DNA of 64,000 nt from Endozoicomonas sp965196975 (GCF_965196975.1 NZ_OZ239981.1:5456001-5520000); one strand, 5' to 3'. Positions 25,927 through 35,489 are shown, numbered from the stretch's first letter. The notes: generated by a model not told the origin, from the sequence alone. Made by a program: numbers and translations.

Positions 25927-27390
25927 TCAGGCCAGCGCCATTTCACCGACTTCTGGAGCCTGACCACTTTTCATCAGTTCATTCATCTCTGTTTTAATCT
26001 GGTCAGAGCGTGGACCAAAGATGGCCTGCATATTCTGACCTACCACCAACACAGCTGTTGCACCCAGAGCCTTGATGGCTTCAACGTCCACATTCTCAGG
26101 CTTGTCGACGGTTACACGCAGGCGAGTGATACAGGCATCAATGCTCTTGATATTGCTCTGTCCACCAAAAGCAACGAACAGTTTTCTGGCCAGTTCACTG
26201 CCAACTTCTGCGGTATTCGCAGCTTCCGTTTCCTGCTCACGGCCCGGTGTACGCAGGTTGAACATCTTGATCGCAAAGGTGAACACGGTGTAATACAGCG
26301 CCGCGTAAGCCAGCCCCCACACCAGAATCATTGCTGGCTTGGTACCGATGCTGAAGGACAACGCATAGTCGATCAGACCGTGGGAGAACGAACCACCCAT
26401 CTTGATTTCAAAGAAGTTGGTGATCACGAATGCGATGCCTGCCAGCAGTGCGTGAATTCCGTACAGGATTGGCGCAACAAACAGGAAGGAGAACTCGATG
26501 GGTTCGGTAATCCCGGTCAGGAAAGAGGTCAGCGCCGCCGACATCATAATACCGCCCACCACTTTCTGGTTTTCGGTTTTCGCACTGCGCCACATGGCAA
26601 TCGCCGCCGCTGGCAGACCAAACATTTTGAACAGGAAGCCACCCGCCAGGAAGCCTGCAGTTGGGTCACCCGCAAAGAAACGCGGAATATCACCATTCAC
26701 CACAACGCCAGAGGCCGTCACGAACTCACCCATCTGAGACTGGAAAGGAACGTTCCAGATATGATGCAGACCAAAAGGAATCAGCAGTCGCTCAACAAAG
26801 CCGTAGACAAAGCCCATGGTCGTTGGGTTACCTTCTACGGCATAGTTACCAAACGCATCAATGGCATTACCAATTGGTGGCCAGATAAAACTGAGGGCCA
26901 CACCCATGACGATGGCGGCAAAAGCCGTGATGATTGGCACAAAGCGCTTGCCCGCAAAAAAGCCCAGGTACTCAGGCAGCTGGATTTTATAGAAGCGATT
27001 GAACATCACCGATGCGAGAATACCCACCAGAATGCCACCAAATACACCAGTATCAATAGAAGCGATACCCATGATGGTTTTGGTTTCGATTCCCAGCGTG
27101 TTGGCCATAACCCCCATGGTAGCGAGCAGAACCACATAGCCTACAATCGCCGCCAGAGAAGAAACGCCATCGTTATCGGTCAGGCTGAGTACAACACCGA
27201 TCGCAAACAACAGAGGCAGGTTACCAAAAACAGCACCACCCGCCTGAGCCATGATATGATTCAGCAGTTCAGGAATGATTGAAAAGTTTGCGCTACCTAC
27301 TCCCAGCAGGATGCCGGCAGCGGGCAGAATTGCCACGGGCAGCATCAGCGAGCGCCCGATTTTCTGTAGAAGGGAGAATGCTTTTTGCAC
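25927..27390 (-). CDS. ptsG: PTS glucose-type transporter, EIICB
   Basis: The 487-residue product matches E. coli PtsG along its length. It takes up and phosphorylates a sugar, most likely glucose, at the inner membrane, with phosphate from EIIA and HPr. The EIIC domain (about residues 1-380) has LMLPVAILPAAGILLGVGSA, IPFGLHHIWNVPFQ, FLAGGFLFKMFGLPAAA and GITEPIEFSFLF. The EIIB domain has the phosphorylated cysteine in DACITRLRV near residue 420. N-acetylglucosamine transporters (NagE) are related, but the motifs fit PtsG better. The start is GTG with TGAGG eight bases upstream. No EIIA gene is nearby, and the gene has its own terminator. Confidence 0.9.
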   Translation of the reverse strand: MQKAFSLLQKIGRSLMLPVAILPAAGILLGVGSANFSIIPELLNHIMAQAGGAVFGNLPLLFAIGVVLSLTDNDGVSSLAAIVGYVVLLATMGVMANTLGIETKTIMGIASIDTGVFGGILVGILASVMFNRFYKIQLPEYLGFFAGKRFVPIITAFAAIVMGVALSFIWPPIGNAIDAFGNYAVEGNPTTMGFVYGFVERLLIPFGLHHIWNVPFQSQMGEFVTASGVVVNGDIPRFFAGDPTAGFLAGGFLFKMFGLPAAAIAMWRSAKTENQKVVGGIMMSAALTSFLTGITEPIEFSFLFVAPILYGIHALLAGIAFVITNFFEIKMGGSFSHGLIDYALSFSIGTKPAMILVWGLAYAALYYTVFTFAIKMFNLRTPGREQETEAANTAEVGSELARKLFVAFGGQSNIKSIDACITRLRVTVDKPENVDVEAIKALGATAVLVVGQNMQAIFGPRSDQIKTEMNELMKSGQAPEVGEMALA

Positions 27391-27624
27391 CAGTTAACCT
27401 CAAGTAACCCTGTAATATAAACGTTGCCAAGTCAGTTTTTGTACTCTTAGCGGTACTAACTGCTCATGATGTTGTGAAAAGAAGGTTCTATGAATTTGGG
27501 TGCGCGATTCTTATACAATTGTGTGTTTTATGAACTGACTTAGATCAAAAAATGACAGTTTTTCTGTTATCTAAAGACACTTTTTTATTACTCTTGTATA
27601 AAAAGTTGAGCACATTCGAGCACC

Positions 27625-28335
27625 ATGCCAGCACCAGTCAAAACCGCCAGAAAAAAAGCAGTCCGCCAGTCCAGGGAAACCAGGGTACGGGATATTCTTA
27701 ATGCGGCCCGGGAAGTCTTTGAGGCCAGAGGCTACGAAAAAGCAACGGTTGCCGAAATCGCCAGCAGGGTGGGCATTGTTGAAGGAACCGTCTTCAGTTA
27801 CTTTCCCTCCAAAAGAGTGTTGGTTCTGAAAGTGATGGAACAGTTTTACCATCAAATAACACGGCAGATAGAAGAAGGCATTCAGGGCGTTAATGGTACC
27901 CGGGAGCGCTTTTACTTTGTCATATGGAACCATCTCAACATCATGACCCAGAACCGCGCGCTCTGTGGCGTCATATTGAATGAATCACGGGGGATTGATC
28001 ACGAGCTCTCGCAACAGGTGAGGTTACTGAATCGGCGCTATACCGAAGTCGTTACTCAAATTACTCAGGATGGCATTGCATCAGGAGAACTCAGACCAGA
28101 CGTCAGTGTCACACTGGTTCGTAACACACTGTTTGGCACTCTTGAGCACTATCTCTGGAGCATGTACCAGGACTCAAAAGATACAGAAACCGCCACATTG
28201 GATATTCATCAAACGTCACAACAAATCACACGGCTTATTTTTGGCGGTATCTCAAACAACAATCAAAATCTGCCTGATAAATCGGTCAAAGGTGAGGTCA
28301 GCGAACTCATCAAGAAACTGAACAGGCTCCTTTAA
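27625..28335 (+). CDS. TetR/AcrR family transcriptional regulator
   Basis: The 236-residue product has a typical TetR helix-turn-helix at about residues 20-65 (ILNAAREVFEARGYEKATVAEIA, then VEGTVFSYFPSKRVLV), and a helical ligand-binding domain after it. The C-terminal 25 residues are an extra polar tail. It reads divergently from ptsG across 234 bases. It could control the acyl-CoA catabolic operons downstream (the first starts at 28906 in the opposite sense), as TetR proteins often respond to acyl-CoAs, but the link is inference. The palindrome found before those operons is not present in its own upstream region. Confidence 0.9.
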   Translation: MPAPVKTARKKAVRQSRETRVRDILNAAREVFEARGYEKATVAEIASRVGIVEGTVFSYFPSKRVLVLKVMEQFYHQITRQIEEGIQGVNGTRERFYFVIWNHLNIMTQNRALCGVILNESRGIDHELSQQVRLLNRRYTEVVTQITQDGIASGELRPDVSVTLVRNTLFGTLEHYLWSMYQDSKDTETATLDIHQTSQQITRLIFGGISNNNQNLPDKSVKGEVSELIKKLNRLL

Positions 28336-28373
28336 AAAGGTCAATAGTTACCAAATCTGGACTGAAAGATAAC

Positions 28374-28631
28374 TTAGTGACAAGAAGTACTGCTGTGCTT
28401 ATGCTCTTGTGATTTGCCTTCTACCGAATCGGATACACTTTGAATAAACTGGCAAAGGTGATCCATTCGGGCAACAAAGGTGTCAAGATGCTTCTGGGTT
28501 CTTTCGGTACACTCAAGGTGTCGTTCCATATGCGCCTGCTGTTTGCAGAACAACTCGACAATATCACGAAACTGGCTAAGCACATGAGATTGAAAAGCTT
28601 CAAACTCTTCTTTCTTGATGTATTCCTGCAT
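28374..28631 (-). CDS. Small coiled-coil protein, unknown function
   Basis: The product from the ATG at 28631 has 85 residues, mainly helical, with heptad-like leucine, phenylalanine and methionine spacing and a His-rich end (KSQEHKHSSTSCH). The ATG has GAGCGAG upstream. A longer frame with a TTG start at 28685 would add 18 residues with AKIQLLAGRARKA. I do not recognise a family. It is convergent with the TetR gene, 38 bases apart. Confidence 0.55.
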   Translation of the reverse strand: MQEYIKKEEFEAFQSHVLSQFRDIVELFCKQQAHMERHLECTERTQKHLDTFVARMDHLCQFIQSVSDSVEGKSQEHKHSSTSCH

Positions 28632-28905
28632 TGCTTTTCTCGCTCTTCCAGCCAACAGCTGAATCTTTGCAAATAATGAAAACAACGCTAACGTTCTGAG
28701 CAGCTTTCAGTATCAAGCGAAAGGATTAATTCAGCGTTGAATCCATTTAGTATTCTTCTGTTAAAGATACAGAGTAAAAATAGACCCAGATCGGCTATTA
28801 GCAAGAAAGCAAATAATTAAGTGGATACGTTTGTTTTTCATACTGTTTTCAGCAAGAAGAAGCAGCGATCTCAGAAAATAACCATTCACCACTTCCCGTT
28901 CCATA

Positions 28906-29760
28906 TTAACTGAAATACTCTGGTTTACTGTAAGGCCACAGCTCTCCCCATAAACGACCACCCCCATCTAATGTCATCACTTCCCCCGTCATAAACTGTG
29001 AAGCGTCACTTCCAAGATAGGCACAGGCCTGTGCAATATCCCAGGCGGAACCAAAGCGCTGCATTGGATTAGAGCGGGGGAATTCGTTTACGGCTTCCTG
29101 TGGATAAACTTTCATTCCTTCACTGGCAATAATGCCAGGAGCAATGCAGTTGACCCGAATACCGTATTGTGCCCACTCCACCGCCACTGTTTTTGACGCA
29201 TAAATCACACCAGCTCTCGCAGCACAGGTATGGGCAATATCCGGCATTCCACGATCTATCACCGTCACAATATTGATAATATTCCCGGGCTTTTTCGCAT
29301 CTCGCCAGCGCTGAGCAGCGGCCTGCATCATAAACCAGGTACCATTAAGATTATTATCAATCACAGCGCGCCAGCCATTAGGCGAGAAATCAATCGCAGG
29401 CTGGGGAAACTGACCACCGGCATTATTAATTAATACATCAAGGCCGCCCTGCTCATTCATGACTTCATCAAAGAAAACCTGAACACGGTCAGGGTCCCGG
29501 ATATCCAGTGATTTGCAGCGGACATCAAGTCCCATCTCCTTCATCGGTTCAATAGTAGCCTGAAGCTTTTCAAGGTTGCGCCCACAAATCAGAACTTTTG
29601 CGCCCAGGCGAGCCAGCAGCCAGGCGGCAGCTTTGCCAATACCACTGCCGCCGCCACTGATTAATACCCTTTTACCGGAGAAACTGTCCCTGGAAAACAC
29701 CGTATCCAGTTCTGCCAGCTGCCGATCAGGCAGCCCGAAAGTATCCTTATCTAAGGCCAT
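28906..29760 (-). CDS. SDR oxidoreductase, dienoyl-CoA-reductase-like
   Basis: The 284-residue product is a cytosolic SDR. The cofactor motif GGGSGIG is near residue 37, the NNAGG motif near residue 112. The usual catalytic tyrosine of YxxxK is absent: the segment reads AARAGVIYASKTVAVEW, with Ile at the tyrosine position. This matches the 2,4-dienoyl-CoA reductase branch, where that tyrosine is not kept, and the SDRs found in terpene and leucine catabolic clusters (AtuG-like). It starts 5 bases after the acyl-CoA dehydrogenase gene and is the last gene of that operon. It probably reduces or oxidises an acyl-CoA intermediate made by the operon. Confidence 0.88.
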   Translation of the reverse strand: MALDKDTFGLPDRQLAELDTVFSRDSFSGKRVLISGGGSGIGKAAAWLLARLGAKVLICGRNLEKLQATIEPMKEMGLDVRCKSLDIRDPDRVQVFFDEVMNEQGGLDVLINNAGGQFPQPAIDFSPNGWRAVIDNNLNGTWFMMQAAAQRWRDAKKPGNIINIVTVIDRGMPDIAHTCAARAGVIYASKTVAVEWAQYGIRVNCIAPGIIASEGMKVYPQEAVNEFPRSNPMQRFGSAWDIAQACAYLGSDASQFMTGEVMTLDGGGRLWGELWPYSKPEYFS

Positions 29761-29765
29761 AATCC

Positions 29766-30938
29766 CTACTTCAACAGTTCACCAGCAATGATCATTTTGC
29801 GCACTTCAGTAGTACCGGCACCAATTTCAAGCAACTTGGTTGAGCGGAACAGGCGATTGATTTCCGACTCCCAGATATAACCGGTTCCACCGTGCACCTG
29901 TACGGCATTATCCAATACCTTATTACACATATCGGCACAGTACATCACGGAAGCGGCTGTACGGGCATGAATCTCGCCCCGACCAGCCTGAGTTTCATCG
30001 ACTTCGGATACTTCGGCCAGCACCTTCCAGCAGAAAGTTTTCATGGTTTCCACCCAGACATACATATCGGCGATCCGCGCCTGAACCATCTGAAAGCTGG
30101 CAATGGGTTTACCAAACTGCTGACGTGTACCGGCATAATCAATTGACAGGTCCAGTGCCCGCTCAGCAATACCGGTATTAATCGGGGCAATCATGGAGCG
30201 TTCAAAATCCAGCCCACTCATGACCACCTGATGTCCCTGGTGCTCTTTACCGACGATATTTGCAACCGGAACACGAAGATCTTCAAATACCAGCTCAGCT
30301 GTCTGACTGCCCCGAAAACCCATTTTGTCCAGCTTCTGGGCCACTTTAAAGCCGGGCCAGTGGGTTTCAACCACAAAAGCAGTAATGCCTTTTGAGCCTT
30401 TACCGGGTTCGGTTTTGGCGTACACCAGGCAGACGTCAGCGACCGGCCCATTGGTAATATAAATTTTTGAGCCATTAAGAACATATTCATCGCCATCACG
30501 CACGGCTTTCGTTCTCATGGAGCCCAGTGCATCGGAGCCGGCTCCCGGCTCAGTCAACCCAAGACAGCCAATCCACTCTCCGGAACAGAGCTTAGGCAGG
30601 TATTTTTCCCGCAGATATTCACTGCCATTGTTGTATATATTATTGGCACACAGATTATCGTGAGCGACCCAGCTTAATGCCAGGGCATGATTCCAGCGCG
30701 AAAATCCCTGCAAAATCAGCCCTGCCTCCAGCATCGACATGCCGGCACCACCATACTGCTCGGGAATCGTTACCCCCAGAAAGCCCAATTCACCGAACTG
30801 CCTGAAGACATCCTGCGGCCACCACTCTTCATTATCCATCCTGGCAGCATGAGGTAAGAGCTGTTCACGGCCAAAACGGTCGGCATGGTCTAACAAGCTT
30901 TGCTGTTCAGCCGTAAGCATAAATTGACTGGCAGTCAT
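29766..30938 (-). CDS. Acyl-CoA dehydrogenase, isovaleryl-CoA-dehydrogenase-like
   Basis: The 390-residue flavoprotein oxidises an acyl-CoA to its 2-enoyl form and passes electrons to ETF. Motifs are LGLTEPGAGSDALG, ITNGPVADVCLVYAKT and the C-terminal LLEIGAGTTEVRKMIIAGEL. The glutamate in SGLDFERSMIA lies where isovaleryl-CoA dehydrogenase (LiuA) has its catalytic base, not at the common end-helix position. With the carboxylase genes beside it this suggests a branched-chain or isoprenoid acyl-CoA substrate. The start has AAGGAT upstream. It lies about 120 bases downstream of the carboxyltransferase gene. Confidence 0.9.
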   Translation of the reverse strand: MTASQFMLTAEQQSLLDHADRFGREQLLPHAARMDNEEWWPQDVFRQFGELGFLGVTIPEQYGGAGMSMLEAGLILQGFSRWNHALALSWVAHDNLCANNIYNNGSEYLREKYLPKLCSGEWIGCLGLTEPGAGSDALGSMRTKAVRDGDEYVLNGSKIYITNGPVADVCLVYAKTEPGKGSKGITAFVVETHWPGFKVAQKLDKMGFRGSQTAELVFEDLRVPVANIVGKEHQGHQVVMSGLDFERSMIAPINTGIAERALDLSIDYAGTRQQFGKPIASFQMVQARIADMYVWVETMKTFCWKVLAEVSEVDETQAGRGEIHARTAASVMYCADMCNKVLDNAVQVHGGTGYIWESEINRLFRSTKLLEIGAGTTEVRKMIIAGELLK

Positions 30939-31058
30939 GGTTGATATCCTTTTCTTATTTTTATTGGTTCACCACAGAAATAACCAAGAGCACAAAAAAG
31001 CTTATTCTTTCTCTGTGAACTTTGTGCACTCAGTGGTTCAAATCGCTGTTTCAAAAAA

Positions 31059-32666
31059 TCAGAGACGCAAAACGCCGTAACGGGCATCACCTATGGGAGC
31101 ATTCAGAGAAGCACTGATTGAAATACCAAGGGCATTGCGAGTGTCTACCGGATCAATAATCCCATCATCCCAGATTTCGGAAGACGTATAATAAGCACTG
31201 GTCTGGTTTTCGAAATTACCCAGAACATCTGCCCGTATCTCTGCCAGCTCTTTCTCATCCGGCTCAATTCCCTGACGCTTTAACTGAGCAAGCTTGATGG
31301 TTACCAGGGTGTTCGCGGCCTGGTCAGAACCCATCACCGAGATCTGGCTGTTTGGCCAGCTGAACAGGGTCCGGGCATCAAAAGCTCTGCCGCACATGCC
31401 ATAATTCCCTGCACCAAACGACCCATTGGTCATAATGGTAAATTTGGGAACTTCTGAACAGGCCTGAACCATAATCATCTTGGCGCCATCTTTGGTAATT
31501 CCCCGCTGCTCATAATCTTTTCCGACCATGTAGCCAGTAATATTCTGGAGAAACACAAGCGGTGTCTTATTCTGGTTGCACAGCTCCATAAAATGCGCGG
31601 CTTTCAGAGAGCTGTCGTTAAACAGTACGCCGTTATTGCCCAGAATCCCGACCTTGTAACCCCAGATATTGGCAAACCCACATATCATGGTCTCACCATA
31701 ATCGGGCTGATATTCAGAAAAACGGCTGCCATCCACTAGCCGGGCAATGACTTCCCGCATATCAAATGGTTTGCGGATATCGTCCGGAATAATTCCATAA
31801 AGTTCTTCAGGGTCATACCAGGGATCTTCCGGGGTTTCACGCTGAACGGGAAACTTCGGTTTCTGATCCCACTGCGTAACGATTTCCCTGCCAATAGCTA
31901 TCGCCTCTTTTTCATTACTGGCAAAGTAATCACAGGTTCCTGAAACCGATGTATGCATCCGGGCACCACCCAGCTCATCAACAGACACCTCTTCTCCCGT
32001 TGCCGCCTTGACCAGCGGAGGCCCACCCAGAAACACCGCACCGGTCCCTTCAACAATGACCGAGTAATCGGAAAACGCCGGAATATAAGCTCCACCTGCC
32101 GTACAATGTCCAAATACCAGTGATAGCTGCTTGCACCCCATCTTGGAAAGCTGCGTCTGATTCCGGAAAATCCGGCCCGCCATGTATTTGTCACCAAACA
32201 GCTCGGACTGCAGCGGCAAGAACCCACCAGCACTGTCACACATATGAATAACCGGCAGATGATTCTCAATGGCAATATCCAGGGCACGGATAATTTTTTT
32301 CACCGAGAGTGGGTACCATGCACCACCTTTAACGGAGCTGTCACTGGCATTGATCACCACTTCCCGGCCACCCACAATACCAATACCGGTGATACAGCTG
32401 GCAGAAGGTGCGCTGCCGTCATAAGCCATATTGCCCGCCAGGGAGGAGAATTCCAGAAAGGGAGTCCCCGGATCAAGAAGCAACTCAAGCCGCTCCCTGG
32501 GCATCATCTTATTCTGTTTCTGCAGGCGTTCAATATCACGCTGCGGGCGTTTGAACCGAGCCTCTTCCTGCGCTTTTTGAAAACCGGACACCAGCTTTCT
32601 GTTATGAGCTCGATACCTTTGGAACTCTTCAGAATTAGTGTCCAGCCTTGAATCAATTCTTCTCAT
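31059..32666 (-). CDS. Acyl-CoA carboxylase, carboxyltransferase (beta) subunit
   Basis: The 535-residue product is the carboxyltransferase subunit of a biotin-dependent carboxylase of the methylcrotonyl/geranyl-CoA type. It transfers the carboxyl group from biotin to an acyl-CoA. It has GHCTAGGAYIPAFSDYSVIV with the oxyanion-hole glycines, LGGPPLVKAATGEEVS, and the second domain with GFANIWGYKVGILGNNGVLF and FLQNITGYMVG. Methylcrotonyl-CoA and geranyl-CoA carboxylases cannot be told apart by eye. The ATG overlaps the stop of the biotin carrier gene by 4 bases (ATGA), so the two are translationally coupled. Confidence 0.92.
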   Translation of the reverse strand: MRRIDSRLDTNSEEFQRYRAHNRKLVSGFQKAQEEARFKRPQRDIERLQKQNKMMPRERLELLLDPGTPFLEFSSLAGNMAYDGSAPSASCITGIGIVGGREVVINASDSSVKGGAWYPLSVKKIIRALDIAIENHLPVIHMCDSAGGFLPLQSELFGDKYMAGRIFRNQTQLSKMGCKQLSLVFGHCTAGGAYIPAFSDYSVIVEGTGAVFLGGPPLVKAATGEEVSVDELGGARMHTSVSGTCDYFASNEKEAIAIGREIVTQWDQKPKFPVQRETPEDPWYDPEELYGIIPDDIRKPFDMREVIARLVDGSRFSEYQPDYGETMICGFANIWGYKVGILGNNGVLFNDSSLKAAHFMELCNQNKTPLVFLQNITGYMVGKDYEQRGITKDGAKMIMVQACSEVPKFTIMTNGSFGAGNYGMCGRAFDARTLFSWPNSQISVMGSDQAANTLVTIKLAQLKRQGIEPDEKELAEIRADVLGNFENQTSAYYTSSEIWDDGIIDPVDTRNALGISISASLNAPIGDARYGVLRL

Positions 32667-33211
32667 GATACTGCTTCCCTGTTCGCAGGTTCCTGCCGCT
32701 CAGCTGATTGGATACTGGCCAGCACCGCCCCTTTATCAAAACTGGCACCTGCACTCTCAACCCCCAGTGACTGAACAATTCCAGCACGGCCTGCTTTTAC
32801 TTCCATTTGCAGCTTCATGCTTTCAATCAGCATCAGCACCTGACCTTCTTCAACAAGATCGCCCTCTCTGACCGTGATCTCCAGAACGACACCTGGTATT
32901 GGTGCTTTTACCTGACCAGACTGAGCCTGACCTGACGCTCCAGCTGCGTCAGAAAACGCATCAACCGCTTCCAGCTGCCAGACCTTACCATCCATGTGAA
33001 GATGAATGGTTTGATCGTCCTGAACTGCGTAAAACTGTCGTACAACTCCATTAATGGAAAGTTCACCATGAACATGATCAAACCAGCGAATATCTGCACT
33101 GACCCGACGGTTTCTGCCCTGTCCGCCAGAAATTTCGATGATCCTGTTTGGTGTCCGGCGCAGCGGTAACACAACATACTGGCTACCTGCCAGTCGATAT
33201 TTGGGCTGCAT
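32663..33211 (-). CDS. Biotin carboxyl carrier subunit, separately encoded
   Basis: The 182-residue product carries a biotinyl/lipoyl domain over about residues 98-170 (KAPIPGVVLEITVREGDLVEEG). The biotinylated residue is Lys133 in ESMKLQ, where most carriers have AMKM. The first 90 residues resemble the linker domain between biotin carboxylase and carrier in MCC-type alpha subunits. So an alpha chain that is usually fused is here two genes. The ATG shares one base with the biotin carboxylase stop (TGATG). It shuttles the carboxyl group from the biotin carboxylase to the carboxyltransferase. Confidence 0.9.
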   Translation of the reverse strand: MQPKYRLAGSQYVVLPLRRTPNRIIEISGGQGRNRRVSADIRWFDHVHGELSINGVVRQFYAVQDDQTIHLHMDGKVWQLEAVDAFSDAAGASGQAQSGQVKAPIPGVVLEITVREGDLVEEGQVLMLIESMKLQMEVKAGRAGIVQSLGVESAGASFDKGAVLASIQSAERQEPANREAVS

Positions 33212-34740
33212 CAGTTCCTCCAGTAACCAATCGCATCATAAGGTTGCGGAGTAGCCTCTTCCAACCGCTGGATATTCCGGTCAGACAGCATCCCGGCAAC
33301 CAGCAGCGCATCCAGCACCCCCTTGTCCGGATGACGGGTAACCAGATCATCCGCATAACGCTCAACAAACGCCGTATCAAACTCCCCGGAAGCAAAAGCG
33401 GGGTGTTCAAGAATTCGGGTCAGATATTCATTATTGGTATCTATGCCGAGCAGGACCAGTTCACTCAAAGCCTGCACCATTCTGTCAATAGCGTCTTCCC
33501 TGCTGCCGGCATGTACCACCAGTTTGGCCAGCATTGGATCAAAAGCGGTGGTGATTTCCTGCCCCTGATATAACCCACTGTCAAAACGTACTCCCTCTCC
33601 TGAGGGCGCTTTCAACAGTAATACCTTACCCGTTGCCGGCATAAAGCCATTAAAGGCATCTTCAGCACAGAGGCGGCACTCGATGGCATGCCCCACCGGG
33701 GTCACTGCTTCCTGAGTTAACGACGTGGGGTGGCCTGCAGCAATCCGGATCTGCTCTTTTACCAGATCAACGTCATACACCATCTCGGTAACCGGATGCT
33801 CTACCTGAATACGGGTATTCATTTCCAGAAAGAAATATTCACCTTCCGGCGTATACAGAAACTCTACGGTTCCGGCACTGGTGTAGTGAGCAGCGCTGGC
33901 AATGGCTACAGCAGCCTGACAGATTGATTCCCGTTGCTTTACCCCTTTTTCACCCGCTTGCTCTTCCGAGAAAACCGGTGAAGGTGACTCTTCAACGACC
34001 TTCTGAAAGCGCCTCTGGATGGAGCACTCGCGCTCACCCAGGTGGATAACCTGCTGCCCATCCCCAAGCACCTGGACTTCAATGTGCCGTGCACTGGGAA
34101 AATAACGTTCGATGTAAACCCGATCGTCGCCAAAATACTTCTCGGCTTCAGAGCTGGCGACACGAAGCGTACTTTCCAGCTCTTCCTTACTGTTGACGAT
34201 ACTCATTCCCTTACCGCCACCACCAGCGGAGGCTTTCACTACCAGGGGAAACCCCAGGTCAATAACGGACTGCATAAACCCGGGATCACCCGCAGACAGG
34301 GTGATGGATGGTGGAACGGGAACCTTCTGTGATGCCACAAACTCCCGTGAAGTAATTTTATCCCCCATCAACTCGATCACTTCCGGTGACGGGCCAATAA
34401 ACGTAATACCCTTCTCCTCCAGTGCCCGGGCAAAGCTGGCATTTTCTGAAAGGAAGCCATAACAGGGATGAACGGCATCTACACCCAGTTGTTCACAAAT
34501 GGCAATAATCTGTTTGATATCAAGATGGGCACTACTGGGGCTCTCACCAACAATCTCCACGGCTTCATCAGCCATCTGCACGACGGGAGACTTTCGATCA
34601 ACGTAGTGGTAAATCGCCACTGAAGGGATACCCAGTGAATGAAGCGCCTCAAGAACCCGGAGCGCAATCTCTCCACGGTTGGCAATAAGCACTTTTTGAA
34701 ATAGCGGTTCAGAATCAGCGCAGTCCGTGTTACTGGTCAT
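33211..34740 (-). CDS. Biotin carboxylase subunit of an acyl-CoA carboxylase
   Basis: The 509-residue product carboxylates biotin with ATP and bicarbonate. It has the FQKVLIANRGEIALRVL N-terminus, the ATP-grasp loop SAGGGGKGMSIV, ERECSIQRRFQKVVEESPSP and the catalytic EMNTRIQVEHPVTEMV. It ends after the biotin carboxylase C-domain plus a short tail; no carrier domain follows, because that is encoded by the next gene. Two adjacent ATGs (34743, 34740) are possible; the second lies five bases after AAGAG. A longer frame to 34791 has no such site. It is the first gene of the operon, 50 bases after the palindromic operator. Confidence 0.94.
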   Translation of the reverse strand: MTSNTDCADSEPLFQKVLIANRGEIALRVLEALHSLGIPSVAIYHYVDRKSPVVQMADEAVEIVGESPSSAHLDIKQIIAICEQLGVDAVHPCYGFLSENASFARALEEKGITFIGPSPEVIELMGDKITSREFVASQKVPVPPSITLSAGDPGFMQSVIDLGFPLVVKASAGGGGKGMSIVNSKEELESTLRVASSEAEKYFGDDRVYIERYFPSARHIEVQVLGDGQQVIHLGERECSIQRRFQKVVEESPSPVFSEEQAGEKGVKQRESICQAAVAIASAAHYTSAGTVEFLYTPEGEYFFLEMNTRIQVEHPVTEMVYDVDLVKEQIRIAAGHPTSLTQEAVTPVGHAIECRLCAEDAFNGFMPATGKVLLLKAPSGEGVRFDSGLYQGQEITTAFDPMLAKLVVHAGSREDAIDRMVQALSELVLLGIDTNNEYLTRILEHPAFASGEFDTAFVERYADDLVTRHPDKGVLDALLVAGMLSDRNIQRLEEATPQPYDAIGYWRN

Positions 34741-34792
34741 CATGGCTCTTTTCTTATTATTACTGTCAGCATACCCACTTTGACAAAACATA

Positions 34793-34807
34793 ATGAGTAA
34801 GACTCAA
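34793..34807. promoter_or_regulatory. Palindromic operator before the carboxylase operon
   Basis: ATGAGTAAGACTCAA contains TGAGT-N3-ACTCA. The same palindrome lies before the divergent operon at 35565-35579. It sits about 53 bases before the biotin carboxylase start codon, where a repressor could act. The regulator is not identified. Confidence 0.55.
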
Positions 34808-34937
34808 TAAAAAAAACAACCAGTTTTTTACTTTTGTAAAAAAACAGAGCAGCGCTAATAACTAACAGCACACAGAACTAAATAAAAAACACATGGTCTC
34901 AAAAGACAAATCACAGCTCGGCATTTGAAACGCAATA

Positions 34938-35489
34938 ATGAACGCAAAAAAGTCTGGAACGCCATCTAATCCAGCGTACTATCACCCATTGCAGCATCAT
35001 CGAAAACACCCACGACACAATGGGAGAAAGCTATACACTCAAGCAGAAATTACAAATTTCATCATGAAAAAATTCAGAATCACCAAAGAAAGTACACTAA
35101 CCCGAGTAACAAGTTCCAAGCATATAAGCTTTGAAAGAAGCATGGCCATAGCGAACCCAAGATCACTTGCAAGCATAAGGGATCTCTACTCTGCTGAAAG
35201 CATCAGTACGTCAACCCCCATAAACCAGCAAGGCATTGAGAGAAATGCTCGAGACCTGGAACATCCAACATTAAATGTATTGACCTCACAAGAGAATAAC
35301 TACAATAAGCATTGCAAGGATCAGAGCTTTATCTCTATAAAAGTGAGCGATGTCTTAAAACAAAATGGAAAGTTATACCCTGATGAGTCTTCAGTTTTAC
35401 CAGATGAAGCACTCATCATAAGCATCCCCAATGGAGAGATAGCCTGCAAAGTTCTTTCCAGAGTCGCCCCCTCTAAAAAGCATGACTAA
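34938..35489 (+). CDS. Orphan protein, unknown function
   Basis: The 183-residue product is basic and polar, rich in Ser, Lys, Asn and His, with no signal peptide or membrane segment (starts MNAKKSGTPSNPAYYHPLQH). I do not recognise a family. Base composition is AT-rich against the metabolic genes on both sides. It lies between the two divergent catabolic operons, which suggests later insertion into their shared control region. No clear ribosome binding site is seen, so the gene call itself is moderate. Confidence 0.5.
   Translation: MNAKKSGTPSNPAYYHPLQHHRKHPRHNGRKLYTQAEITNFIMKKFRITKESTLTRVTSSKHISFERSMAIANPRSLASIRDLYSAESISTSTPINQQGIERNARDLEHPTLNVLTSQENNYNKHCKDQSFISIKVSDVLKQNGKLYPDESSVLPDEALIISIPNGEIACKVLSRVAPSKKHD

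Noticed and set aside
26380..27282. 300-codon plus-strand frame
   Set aside because: Antisense to ptsG with shadow-type composition and no family match.
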